From assembly GCA_005887855.1 (NCBI GenBank), contig VBQB01000092.1, positions 1 through 6,331 of the forward strand: a stretch of 6,331 nt of DNA, in the 5' to 3' direction. Positions 1 to 6,331 of this stretch are shown piece by piece (the stretch's first letter is position 1; each line of letters begins with the position of its first letter). Made by a program: the position numbers and the translations under genes. Source of the stretch: Verrucomicrobiota bacterium. GTDB lineage: Bacteria; Verrucomicrobiota; Verrucomicrobiae; Chthoniobacterales; UBA10450. The notes beneath the pieces are model-generated. The model had not been told where the DNA came from, ran no database searches, and was given only the letters and a program-made list of their open reading frames with translations.

Positions 1-1379
1 AGCGGTGGGCGAATGTCGCTCCACGAATCTTTCCAGTGAAACACCCATCGCAGCGTTGCGTAGCGTAGAATGCCTTGCACGATGTAGGGCAAAAGAATGC
101 CGAGCGCCGCGCCCATCGCGCCAAAGCGCGGAATGAGCCAGAGCAAGCCGCCCGCCGCAACCGCGCAGGTGATCGACGAATGAAGCAGATTCAAACGCGG
201 CCGTTGCACCATGATCACTGTTTCTCCCAAGGCGACGAACGCGTTAACGGCACTGGCCAGGGCAACGATGCCCAGCCAAACGCTGCCCTGCTGGAACGCA
301 GACCCGTAAATCAGTAGTATTGTCCCTCCGGCAAGCGCCATCACGGCCACCAGTGGCAGCAAGATCCAGAGCATCCATTGAGCGAGGCGTGCGTAGGTAT
401 GCGCGGCACGTTCATGATCGCCCGTGGCGGTCATCCCAGCGACGACCGGCATGAATATGGGGTTGAAAGCTTGATTGACCTTTCGCAGCCCATTCGCGGT
501 CCCGATGACTGCTGCGTAAATGCCGACGGTCGCGAGCGTCACGCCGGGAGCGCGTCCAACGCAATATCCGAGGAGGATGAGATCCAGTCGCGCAATGAAC
601 GCATTGATCAACTGATAAGCGCTGATTGGAGCGGAGTAGCCGATTAATTGCCGCGCTTCTGCAAGGTGTGACACAACATGTCGATCTTCGGAAGCGCCCC
701 GAAAAAGTTTGGCAGCGAGCCCGAGCGCAACAAGTCCGGATATGGCCGTGCCTATGATTGCAGCCAGCTCAGGCGCAAAGGTTTTCAATCCGATAATAAA
801 TACAATCAAAAATGCCAGCGTCGTTGCAATCGGCTCGGTCATTCCGCGCGAAAAGATATCGTGCCTCATCACTTTCATGCCGCGCGAAACCGAAGTGCTG
901 ATGCGGTACAACGCCAGGCCCGGCATGGCGCAAAGAACAACCGCGAGCGCGGAAGCCATCTCGGGCTGAAGATGCAGACGATCGTGAAACAGCCGAATTG
1001 TGGCGATCGCAAGGGCAGCCACAACCGCGGATTGCGCGACCCCAAGAACCACGGCGACTCGAAAGAGGGCACGGCTGCGCGCGTGGTTCCCGACCGCCTC
1101 CGAGCGCGCGATAAATGTGATGATCGCGTTGTCGAGACCGAGAACGCCGATCTTGCTGAGAATGTCAGTGGTCGACCAGGCAACGGAGAATACGCCGAGC
1201 GCCGCGGGCCCGAGCATCCGCGCGACGAGAAATGTGAAGATGCCGCGGAAATTCGACGCCAACATCGCGATGGTGTTCAAGAAGGCACCGCGTTTTAGCT
1301 CCACTCCAGTTTGGTCTACGCGCGCCGGTGCATCCGTTGGCGGCGGCGCGACGTCCAGCGTGCCTTCCGTCGTACTCAC
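1..1379 (-). CDS. Wzx/MATE-like polysaccharide flippase (3' end beyond window)
   Basis: This is a multi-pass inner-membrane protein of the MOP superfamily, polysaccharide biosynthesis (Wzx/RfbX-like) branch, whose members flip lipid-linked glycans across the inner membrane. The frame is open from GTG at 1379 to the window edge, giving 459 visible residues with no stop, close to the usual 430-510. A Pro/Thr-rich cytosolic leader (about residues 1-28) precedes the family's N-terminal pattern: LKRGAFLNT (28-36), FLVARMLGP (50-58) and GVFSVAW (62-68). About a dozen hydrophobic stretches follow, for example near 106-128, 180-197, 205-223, 340-358, 410-427 and 432-448. Segment YSAPISAY...LDLILLGY (248-272) is typical of the start of the family's second half. 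GTG is chosen because no ATG, GTG or TTG lies upstream in frame before a TAA at 1491-1493. The GTG overlaps the stop of the preceding ATPase relic by 4 nt. The substrate is unknown. MurJ is less likely, since I see no MurJ-specific pattern. Confidence 0.88.
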   Translation of the reverse strand, partial: MSTTEGTLDVAPPPTDAPARVDQTGVELKRGAFLNTIAMLASNFRGIFTFLVARMLGPAALGVFSVAWSTTDILSKIGVLGLDNAIITFIARSEAVGNHARSRALFRVAVVLGVAQSAVVAALAIATIRLFHDRLHLQPEMASALAVVLCAMPGLALYRISTSVSRGMKVMRHDIFSRGMTEPIATTLAFLIVFIIGLKTFAPELAAIIGTAISGLVALGLAAKLFRGASEDRHVVSHLAEARQLIGYSAPISAYQLINAFIARLDLILLGYCVGRAPGVTLATVGIYAAVIGTANGLRKVNQAFNPIFMPVVAGMTATGDHERAAHTYARLAQWMLWILLPLVAVMALAGGTILLIYGSAFQQGSVWLGIVALASAVNAFVALGETVIMVQRPRLNLLHSSITCAVAAGGLLWLIPRFGAMGAALGILLPYIVQGILRYATLRWVFHWKDSWSDIRPP

Positions 1380-1549
1380 TGACTTGGACGGCTGCCATTC
1401 TCCGGCGAATTGATTTGACGCGAATGAGGTGACCCAATTGCTCTGTCCTGCATCTCCCGAATCCGGCCACAGGCTTGGGCGATCTCTATATTATGTGTCA
1501 TGGAAAACAGCGCCTTAAGTCGTTCTTCGCCAAAATCTGCTAACGTTAC
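1376..1549 (-). pseudogene. Relic of the C-terminal end of a second LolD-type ABC ATPase
   Basis: The reading frame directly after the ATPase stop, continuing in the same frame, encodes 57 residues ending in TGA at 1378-1376. They align with the C-terminal end of the intact ATPase. KALFSMTHNIEIAQAC here matches [16 protein letters not shown] there, followed by I-x-EMxD in both. Roughly half of about 33 aligned positions are identical, including the H-loop THN. Walker A, Q-loop, signature and Walker B are all absent, so it cannot be a working ATPase. There is no ATG, GTG or TTG before the ATG at 1501-1499; starting there would give a 41-residue peptide. The DNA differs clearly from the neighbouring gene, so this is an old paralogue remnant rather than a recent copy. 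After about residue 40 the similarity fades. It could still be translated as a short leader coupled to the flippase, because its TGA overlaps the flippase GTG (GTGA). Seen: the homology. Inferred: decay or deletion of a former second ATPase gene. Confidence 0.62.
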
Positions 1550-2266
1550 TTAAAAAATGGAGCTTCGCGTGCCGCGCGGGTGACTGGCAATAATGCGGCC
1601 ATCTTTCATCTCGTGGATCCAATCACAGGCTTCGGCAATGGCCGGATTATGGGTGGCTAGGAGCAACGCTTTCTCGCCCTGCTGCACGATGTTTTGGAGC
1701 AGCTCAAATGCGCGTTCGGAATTGGCCGTATCCAGGTTGCCGGTCGGTTCGTCCGCTAAAATCACTCGCGGATCATTGGCCAGCGCACGCGCGATGGCCA
1801 CACGCTGCTGTTCGCCTCCGGAAAGATGACGACTGGGTCGTCGCAGTTTGTCGCCCAATCCAACCGCTTCAAGCAAGCTAGCAGCACGTTCGCGCATCTC
1901 CGCATCGGACAGCCGGCCGAGCTTGCGCATCGGTATCATCACATTCTCTTGCGCGGTGAAGTCCTCCATCAAGAAATGGAATTGGAAAATGAATCCGATG
2001 AACTCGCTGCGTTTATACGCCAGCTCATCATCGCTTAGATGCAGCATCGGCTCCGATTCGATGGAAACTCGCCCCGCATCGGGGGGGTCCAGCAGACCGA
2101 GAATATAGAGTAACGTGCTCTTGCCGCAGCCCGATGGCCCGACAACAGCGTGGATGCTGCCCGGCTCGAGATCGAGCGAGACGCCGCGCAGCGCGTGGAC
2201 GCGCTCCTCCTCTTCGCCCAAATAGCGCTCGATCGCTTCGCAACTGAGGCAAATTTCCGGATTCAT
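1550..2266 (-). CDS. LolD/MacB-type ABC transporter ATP-binding protein
   Basis: This is the 238-residue nucleotide-binding subunit that hydrolyses ATP at the cytoplasmic face to drive the adjacent permease. All ABC motifs are present: Walker [10 protein letters not shown] (43-51), Q-loop Gln95 in IFQFHFL, signature [15 protein letters not shown] (148-162), Walker B VILADEP (168-174) with catalytic Glu173, D-loop NLD (177-179) and H-loop His206 in ATHN. The length and the TGNLDT stretch fit the LolD/MacB/FtsE group (about 220-240 residues). The frame is open well upstream, but ATG at 2266-2264 is chosen because the domain begins right after it, the extra upstream residues have no ABC character, and the ATG overlaps the permease TGA (ATGA). 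No strong Shine-Dalgarno precedes it, consistent with coupling to permease translation. A run of seven C residues on the coding strand (2087-2081) encodes part of DPPD after the Walker A helix. The gene ends with TAA and runs straight into the ATPase relic. LolD itself is not claimed, as the operon is an efflux set. Confidence 0.93.
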   Translation of the reverse strand: MNPEICLSCEAIERYLGEEEERVHALRGVSLDLEPGSIHAVVGPSGCGKSTLLYILGLLDPPDAGRVSIESEPMLHLSDDELAYKRSEFIGFIFQFHFLMEDFTAQENVMIPMRKLGRLSDAEMRERAASLLEAVGLGDKLRRPSRHLSGGEQQRVAIARALANDPRVILADEPTGNLDTANSERAFELLQNIVQQGEKALLLATHNPAIAEACDWIHEMKDGRIIASHPRGTRSSIF

Positions 2267-3501
2267 ACGCTCGACCCACGCAGGGTGACTACTGGTGGCA
2301 GCTCGGCAGCGCGGCGCGCCGGGACATAGCTCGCAATAAATACGGCCAGGATCGCGAGCAACGTCGCCCAGAAATAGTGTCGCCATTCCCACGTCACCAG
2401 AAAATGATCGGCGTAAAGCAAGCCGCGGATCCGAATAGGGATGTGCGACACTCCCCAGGTCATTAACGCGCCAAGCAAACAGCCCACTACTGACCCGGCG
2501 ACGGCGATCATTGCACCCTGCCACAAAAAAATCGCGCCGATGTCGATCCGCCGGTAACCCATTGAACGCAAGATTGCGATTTCTTTTATCTTCGCCAGGA
2601 CAGACATCGTCAGGACGTTAAAAATGCCGAATCCGGCAAGCAGGATGATAAGAGAGACGGTAATGGCAACCGACATCCTTAACGTTAAAAAAAGTTGGAG
2701 CGTGCTTTGCTCACGCTCCTGCCAGCTGGATGCGTCATGCTGAAAGAGCTTTTCGAAATGGCTAGCGAGGGCGGGCGCGCGGTCGGGATCACGCAGCTTG
2801 TAAATGATCATCGATGCGCCAAACGGTCTTTGTAGCAGGGTCTGTGCGACCCGCGAATGCGAATAAATACGCGTTGAGTCAATCGACCCGACGCCGGCGC
2901 GCGCGATCGCCGCTACGGTCAAACGCCAGTACTCGCCGTTGGGCGAAAGCAATTGCACCGTGTCGCCGACTCCGATTTGAAGTATCTCAGCCAACCGGGA
3001 ACCGACGATGACTGCGCTCGTATTATTTCGGAAATCATCGAACTTGCCCTCAATCAATTGATGGAGAAGATCGGTCGTTTGCGCATGGAGAGCGGGATCG
3101 ATCCCGTAAAGATCGACCGTCGCATCCTCAAATCCAGCCCGGGCGCTGACTGTCCCGCGCATAACCGGTGAACAGGAAACGACGTTGGAGAATTGCCTGC
3201 TCACCCGCATGATTTCATTCGCGTCGGTAATTCCCTCAAAGTAGAGGCGTCGCGGCCCTTTTCCGTTTGAACTCTTAGAGGAGACCATGAGGGGTTCGTA
3301 GCGCGGGCGGAAACGGGACTTGATAACGACCGCACCGTTGCTGCCGATGGTTGAATCAATGAAATACCGCGCGAAGCCCTGGGTTTGCGCCTGAGTGCAA
3401 ATAAAAATGGCGACACCGAAAACCACGCCGCTCAAGCTCAGGAGCAATGCCCGTTTGCGATGGGTCAAAAAGCGTAGGGCAATGTAAAGCGGCGGCGTCA
3501 C
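2263..3501 (-). CDS. MacB/LolC-type ABC transporter permease
   Basis: This is a 412-residue inner-membrane subunit with the four-helix topology of the type VII (MacB/LolCDE/FtsX) superfamily. TM1 is at about 18-36. A large periplasmic domain spans about 40-270. TM2 lies at about 276-300, TM3 at about 322-350 and TM4 at about 376-393. The N-terminus IALRFLTHRKRALLLSLSG, followed by an FIDSTIG stretch (47-53), looks like the LolC/LolE start. KEIAILRSMG (306-315) after TM2 is the conserved cytoplasmic coupling segment that contacts the ATPase, and PARRAAELPPVVTLRG (394-409) is the usual C-terminal end. Such permeases work by mechanotransmission: ATP hydrolysis moves the periplasmic domain and pushes substrate into the partner duct. 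The start is GTG at 3501-3499, preceded by AAGGA at short spacing and overlapping the adaptor TGA (GTGA). The stop overlaps the ATPase ATG. Only one permease is present, so a homodimer is likely, as in MacB but with the ATPase as a separate chain. Confidence 0.92.
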   Translation of the reverse strand: MTPPLYIALRFLTHRKRALLLSLSGVVFGVAIFICTQAQTQGFARYFIDSTIGSNGAVVIKSRFRPRYEPLMVSSKSSNGKGPRRLYFEGITDANEIMRVSRQFSNVVSCSPVMRGTVSARAGFEDATVDLYGIDPALHAQTTDLLHQLIEGKFDDFRNNTSAVIVGSRLAEILQIGVGDTVQLLSPNGEYWRLTVAAIARAGVGSIDSTRIYSHSRVAQTLLQRPFGASMIIYKLRDPDRAPALASHFEKLFQHDASSWQEREQSTLQLFLTLRMSVAITVSLIILLAGFGIFNVLTMSVLAKIKEIAILRSMGYRRIDIGAIFLWQGAMIAVAGSVVGCLLGALMTWGVSHIPIRIRGLLYADHFLVTWEWRHYFWATLLAILAVFIASYVPARRAAELPPVVTLRGSSV

Positions 3502-4655
3502 GGTTCCTTTGGCGCTCGCGGCATGCCGACCATTCGTTGCCGGACCGGTTCTCCGGGATGTAATTTATCCTGGTCCGAAAGAACAACGTGATCGCCTTCT
3601 GTCACGCCAGTTATTGCCTCTGCGAAATCGAGCGTCCGAAAACCAACCTTAACCGTGCGAGGACGCACAATGGCTCGTTTCACAATTAACGCTTGATCGA
3701 CAAGGAGGGCGCGCGTTGGCACGAGCAGAACATTTTCGTGGGTCCCCGTGATGATGTTCATTTCGCCGGTCATTCCGGCCATCAGGTTGTCGGGCGGATT
3801 TTCCATCTCGAGCACAATGGTGTAGCGCTGGGTCGTTGGGTCAGCTGCTGGCTGGATGGACGTAACATGTGCCGTGAAAGTCCTGGTTCGATAAGGATAT
3901 AGCTGCAGCCTCGCCTTCATTCCCGGTTTTACCTCTCCCACGTCTTCTTCGTTCACCTCGCCACGAACGTAATTTTTGCGCGAAGCGACGGTGAAAAGAT
4001 CATTGCCCTCTTTGACTAATTCACCGTCGATCGTCTGGATATTGGTGAGAAGTCCATCGATTGGCGAACGAACCTCGGAGCTCTTCATCTGCGCCTCGAG
4101 CTTTTTGCACGTGTCCTCGAGAGCATTAAGATTACGATCGCGGTCGATTCGCTCCGTCTCCACGGTGCTCCGCAATCGATTCGCTTCGCTCTTCGCCTTC
4201 TCGTATTCGACCGCCGGCACGTTCCCTGACGAGACTACTTTCTCCAGCCGCTGGAGGTTGTCTTCTGCGGCTTTGAGCAGCTCCGAAGAAGGAAGCGGGA
4301 GTGCCGCGCGCTGGATGGCGGCCTGCAAGTCCGCGCGTGCTTGCTTCAATTGCCGGGCAGTTGTTTCGTCAGCGATGGTCGCCAGTATCTGCCCTTTCTT
4401 CACGTCCTTTCCGATCGCCCCGCGTCCGGCCGCGAAGGGCTCTGCCAACTGGATGAAGCCGGAATTTTGAGCGCGGACATGTGGGGAAAATGCCGGTTCG
4501 ATGCGCACCGTGCCATACACGGCAGCGATGGCGGTTCCGCGCTGGACTTTGGCCACCTCCGCCACAGGCAGAAAGAAGTAGTAGGCCACTGCCAAAACGA
4601 GCACAAGCGCGGCTCCACCGACCCAGAGAACCCTTTTTGATTCCGGCAATTTCAA
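3498..4655 (-). CDS. HlyD-family periplasmic adaptor (membrane fusion protein)
   Basis: This 385-residue protein links the inner-membrane transporter to the outer-membrane factor. After a short basic N-terminus, one hydrophobic segment (about 10-30) acts as a membrane anchor; no lipobox Cys is seen. The first half of the lipoyl (barrel-sandwich) domain is at about 57-100, including VKKGQILATI (85-94). A heptad-rich, charged coiled-coil hairpin covers about 101-193. The second lipoyl half follows at VRSPIDGLLTNI through LFTVA (195-224). A beta-barrel (about 228-308) and a membrane-proximal domain (about 309-375, with GDHVVLSDQDKLHPGEPV) complete the usual order for MacA/HlyD-like adaptors. The start is TTG at 4655-4653, 9 nt after the outer-membrane factor TAG and in the same frame as it. 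No clear Shine-Dalgarno is visible, so translation probably depends on ribosomes finishing the upstream gene. Another TTG two codons downstream (4649) is an alternative with little effect. The stop overlaps the permease GTG. Confidence 0.92.
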   Translation of the reverse strand: MKLPESKRVLWVGGAALVLVLAVAYYFFLPVAEVAKVQRGTAIAAVYGTVRIEPAFSPHVRAQNSGFIQLAEPFAAGRGAIGKDVKKGQILATIADETTARQLKQARADLQAAIQRAALPLPSSELLKAAEDNLQRLEKVVSSGNVPAVEYEKAKSEANRLRSTVETERIDRDRNLNALEDTCKKLEAQMKSSEVRSPIDGLLTNIQTIDGELVKEGNDLFTVASRKNYVRGEVNEEDVGEVKPGMKARLQLYPYRTRTFTAHVTSIQPAADPTTQRYTIVLEMENPPDNLMAGMTGEMNIITGTHENVLLVPTRALLVDQALIVKRAIVRPRTVKVGFRTLDFAEAITGVTEGDHVVLSDQDKLHPGEPVRQRMVGMPRAPKEP

Positions 4656-4664
4656 TTGCAGGAA

Positions 4665-5993
4665 CTAATGCACGTTTTGCGCGGTGTCCTCCGAAAATTG
4701 AAAGTAACGGCCGGTAACGCGGTCCCATTCTGCAACCGCGAGATTGTGTTGATAGGTGGCATCCAACAATCCGCTTCTGGTCTCCAGAAAGGCGTTTTGA
4801 GAAGCCCGGTATTCGAGTGGCGACGCCAGACCATTGGCCAGATTTTGCTGCACCATCTCTGCGCTTTCCTCCGCAGCCTCCGAGGCCGTGGCGAGTGATC
4901 TTTCACGGACCTCGGTTGTCTTAAGATAGTTCGCGATATGCGAGAGGTCGCGGGGGATATTCGCTTCCAGCTTCCGGCAGGTCAGTTCGTTTATCTCCCT
5001 TGCCGAACGCGCTCTCAGAACTGCGCCACCTACTTTGCCGTTATCGATGACGTGCCATGTATAGCCAGCCCTTTCAATGACTTCGGATGAAAGAAAGTCC
5101 TGTGTCTTGCTGGTTGAGCCTTCGCGGTGAATCCCCGAGACCGGAATGTAATTGCCTGTGATGTTTCCCACTATGGCGGGATAATAACCGGCCTCGATAA
5201 TGCGCTGATCTGCATTGGCCGCACGCACGAATAAACGCGCGAGCTTGAGATCCGCCCTTCTCTGCAGGGCCGCCCCTGTTTCGGAGTCAAGATCGACGCG
5301 CATCGGGACAAACTGCAGCTCACCTTCGGGCTCGGGCAACGATGCCTTCGCAGGATCGATCGCCATCGCTTCGGCCAATTGCAATTGCGCGTCCAGATAG
5401 GCGCGATGCGCGCTTTCAATTTGCGGATCCAGTTCAGACGCCTGGACACTGGCGCTGGTGAACGCGCTCCGATCAGCCAACCCCGCTTCGTAACGGTTTT
5501 TTTGAGTAGCCACGTTCTCTTGCAGCCGTCGCCGTTGTTCGTCCCGGATGGATTCCAGCGAGCGATTGAAGAGGGCAGTGTAAAACGCCAGTCGCGCAGC
5601 GTGAAGCTGCTCCACGACGGCAACATTCAATTGCTGTTGTGCGATCAAAACTTCGATATCTCCACGCCACAGGGAGGGCGGTATGTCTGCGTTGAATAAC
5701 GTCTGCGTGAGAAAGCCTCGTCCCAGGGCAAAGCCTTTTACTCCACTCTCACCGGCCCGGTGACCGGCCTGAACACCGGCCGGCACGCCCACTTCGAAGC
5801 GAGGCCAGACAATAGAGCGAAAAACGAGCCGCTGCCCGGTCGCTTGCTCGAGACCTGATTTCGCTTCCTGGATGGCCGGGTTTTTTTCAAGCGTGGTTTG
5901 CAGAACGATCTCTAGTGTGACCCCACCGGCTGGATGCGCCAAACAAGCCATCAAAATCGTGATGAAGAACCTTGGCGTTGCGAGATCCCACAA
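4665..5993 (-). CDS. TolC-family outer-membrane efflux factor
   Basis: This protein of 442 residues (with the TTG start) would form the outer-membrane and periplasmic exit duct of the exporter. It shows the two-fold OMF layout. VTLEIVLQTTLEKNPAIQ (25-42) is the classic start of the first repeat. YEAGLADRSAFTSASVQ (168-184) lies on a helix of the first half. RADLKLARL...AGYYPAIVGN (246-288) opens the second repeat. NLANGLASPLEYRASQNA (394-411), then YQHNLAVAEWDRVTG (424-438), closes it. Helical residues dominate between these. A hydrophobic signal segment FFITILMACLA (9-19) contains a possible lipobox LMAC with Cys17, although Arg8 is close. The TTG at 5993-5991 is preferred because AGGAGG stands 6 nt upstream, a signal peptide follows at once, and the length is normal for the family. 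The frame stays open to ATG 6164-6162, which overlaps the upstream stop (ATGA). That start would give 499 residues, but with about 57 Arg-rich residues encoded largely by the palindromic element ahead of the signal segment. Confidence 0.9.
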   Translation of the reverse strand: MWDLATPRFFITILMACLAHPAGGVTLEIVLQTTLEKNPAIQEAKSGLEQATGQRLVFRSIVWPRFEVGVPAGVQAGHRAGESGVKGFALGRGFLTQTLFNADIPPSLWRGDIEVLIAQQQLNVAVVEQLHAARLAFYTALFNRSLESIRDEQRRRLQENVATQKNRYEAGLADRSAFTSASVQASELDPQIESAHRAYLDAQLQLAEAMAIDPAKASLPEPEGELQFVPMRVDLDSETGAALQRRADLKLARLFVRAANADQRIIEAGYYPAIVGNITGNYIPVSGIHREGSTSKTQDFLSSEVIERAGYTWHVIDNGKVGGAVLRARSAREINELTCRKLEANIPRDLSHIANYLKTTEVRERSLATASEAAEESAEMVQQNLANGLASPLEYRASQNAFLETRSGLLDATYQHNLAVAEWDRVTGRYFQFSEDTAQNVH

Positions 5994-5999
5994 GCGCCG

Positions 6000-6005
6000 C
6001 CTCCT
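6000..6005 (-). promoter_or_regulatory. Consensus Shine-Dalgarno AGGAGG deciding a TTG start
   Basis: AGGAGG on the minus strand is separated by six bases from TTG at 5993-5991, an ideal spacing. It is the strongest ribosome-binding site I see in the window and supports the short start of the outer-membrane factor. It lies just outside the end of the palindromic element. Confidence 0.6.
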
Positions 6006-6008
6006 GCA

Positions 6009-6145
6009 TTCTGGGGAGCACAGGCCGCTGGCCTGTAGTTCGCGGCAGCTTGCTGCGAACAGCTTGCCCCCCCTCGCGTGTTTACGTTGTATGGCATTCG
6101 CCCGGCCGCCGAATGCCGCAGGCCGGCGGCCTGTGCTCCCCAGAA
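6009..6145. repeat. 137-bp palindromic (MITE/REP-like) element with 27-bp terminal inverted repeats
   Basis: The arms at 6009-6035 and 6119-6145 are reverse complements over 27 bp with a single mismatch; the shared outer core is TTCTGGGGAGCACAGGCCGC. Between them are two further hairpins. GTTCGC...GCGAAC lies at 6038-6060, with a 3-base asymmetry in the stem. GGCATTCG/CGAATGCC lies at 6093-6117, a perfect 8-bp stem with a 9-nt loop. No protein is encoded by the element itself, so any mobilisation would need proteins in trans. It sits at the join between two outer-membrane factor genes. It has no stop codon in the frame that links ATG 6164 to the outer-membrane factor. As RNA it would fold into a large GC-rich structure just before the AGGAGG site, which could affect translation or transcript processing. 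No second copy was seen in the window. Confidence 0.75.
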
Positions 6146-6160
6146 ATAGAAATCGCCGCT

Positions 6161-6331
6161 TCATCGCTGACTGAGCTTTTCCGGCGGGCGCGCCACATCG
6201 GCAGCTTGCGCTTCGCTATGGTTTTCGTTCCTGGCGTTCTTGATTTTTGATCCGAAATCGAGCGCTTCCGCAGGGCTGGCGCAGGCGTGTGCCAGACGGG
6301 CGAGAGCCACGTTGTGCAAATAAATTGCGCT
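6161..6331 (-). CDS. C-terminal end of a probable TolC-family outer-membrane factor (5' part outside window)
   Basis: The minus-strand frame is open from the right edge to TGA at 6163-6161, giving 56 visible residues. The first part, IYLHNVALARLAHACASP (3-20), resembles the last helix of outer-membrane factors. In this window it matches the end of the neighbouring TolC-like protein, YQHNLAVAEWDRVTG, in the pattern Y-x-HN-x-A-x-A. After it comes a hydrophilic tail of about 35 residues (KNARNENHSEAQAAD and on) that looks disordered. The TGA overlaps an ATG at 6164-6162 (ATGA), the same arrangement used at other joins of this operon. This supports it as a true co-transcribed upstream gene. The assignment rests on a short stretch, so another helical periplasmic protein remains possible. 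Confidence 0.5.
   Translation of the reverse strand, partial: SAIYLHNVALARLAHACASPAEALDFGSKIKNARNENHSEAQAADVARPPEKLSQR

Noticed and set aside
1..1413. Several plus-strand open frames (for example 75-317, 378-647, 678-1298, 709-969, 1000-1413)
   Set aside because: They are antisense to the continuous flippase frame, are rich in Arg/Ala/Ser with no domain pattern, and lack convincing ribosome sites.
1165..1470. Minus-strand 101-residue open frame overlapping the flippase start
   Set aside because: It is a different frame from the flippase. Its translation is Arg-rich without any family pattern, while the flippase frame has clear membrane helices in the same DNA.
1480..1510. AT-rich stretch with a CATAAT hexamer on the minus strand as a promoter for the flippase
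   Set aside because: The -10-like hexamer is reasonable, but no -35 hexamer better than 3 of 6 matches lies at proper spacing, and the DNA is explained as the ATPase relic.
2081..2087. Run of seven G (seven C on the coding strand) inside the ATPase gene as a phase-variation tract
   Set aside because: Seven bases is short for slippage-based switching, and the run encodes an ordinary DPPD segment. The frame is intact and nothing else suggests phase variation.
2267..2524. N-terminal extension of the ATPase frame up to 2524
   Set aside because: It is antisense-free but lies entirely inside the permease C-terminus in another frame. The ABC domain begins at the ATG at 2266, and ABC ATPases of this group need no such extension.
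4653..4667. Possible TAG readthrough fusing the outer-membrane factor to the adaptor
   Set aside because: The two genes share a frame with only four codons from the TAG to the TTG, but an outer-membrane protein fused to an inner-membrane-anchored adaptor makes no topological sense, and no readthrough signal is visible.
4656..5699. Plus- and minus-strand open frames overlapping the outer-membrane factor (for example 5171-5626 minus, 5379-5699 plus)
   Set aside because: They are alternative frames of a gene with clear OMF motifs; they show no domain pattern and have unnatural Arg/Ser/Trp-rich composition.

Overview
The window comes from a diderm (Gram-negative) bacterium of moderately high GC. 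It encodes outer-membrane factors, a periplasmic adaptor and a MacB/LolC-type permease, which only make sense in a two-membrane cell. All supported genes lie on the minus strand, tightly packed, and most begin with GTG or TTG. The phylum cannot be proved from the window. The arms of a palindromic repeat near the right edge (core GGGGAGCACAGGCC) resemble dispersed palindromes I associate with Verrucomicrobiota; this is an impression, not evidence.

Layout in transcription order (right to left). (1) 6331-6161: the last 56 codons of a gene whose end resembles the C-terminus of a TolC-type outer-membrane factor. (2) 6145-6009: a 137-bp element with 27-bp near-perfect terminal inverted repeats and two internal hairpins. 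It sits between that stop and the apparent start of the next gene. (3) 5993-4665: a TolC-family outer-membrane factor. (4) 4655-3498: an HlyD-type membrane-fusion protein. (5) 3501-2263: a four-helix MacB/LolC-type ABC permease. (6) 2266-1550: its LolD/MacB-type ATPase. (7) 1549-1376: a relic carrying the H-loop end of a second ABC ATPase. (8) 1379-1 and beyond the left edge: a polytopic Wzx/MATE-like polysaccharide flippase.

Genes 3 to 6 form a complete tripartite ABC exporter: ATPase and permease in the inner membrane, adaptor across the periplasm, and exit duct in the outer membrane. Their junctions are 4-nt stop/start overlaps (GTGA, ATGA) or a 9-nt gap, so they are very likely one translationally coupled operon. 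The substrate cannot be read from the sequence. The flippase downstream suggests an envelope or polysaccharide setting, but it may be a separate function.

The most notable points are the palindromic element at the 5' end of the outer-membrane factor gene, which is open in frame and seems to have changed the start, and the ATPase relic whose stop overlaps the flippase start. No convincing promoter or intrinsic terminator was found. The operon promoter must lie beyond the right edge or inside an upstream gene. No RNA genes, CRISPR array or insertion-sequence transposase were seen.
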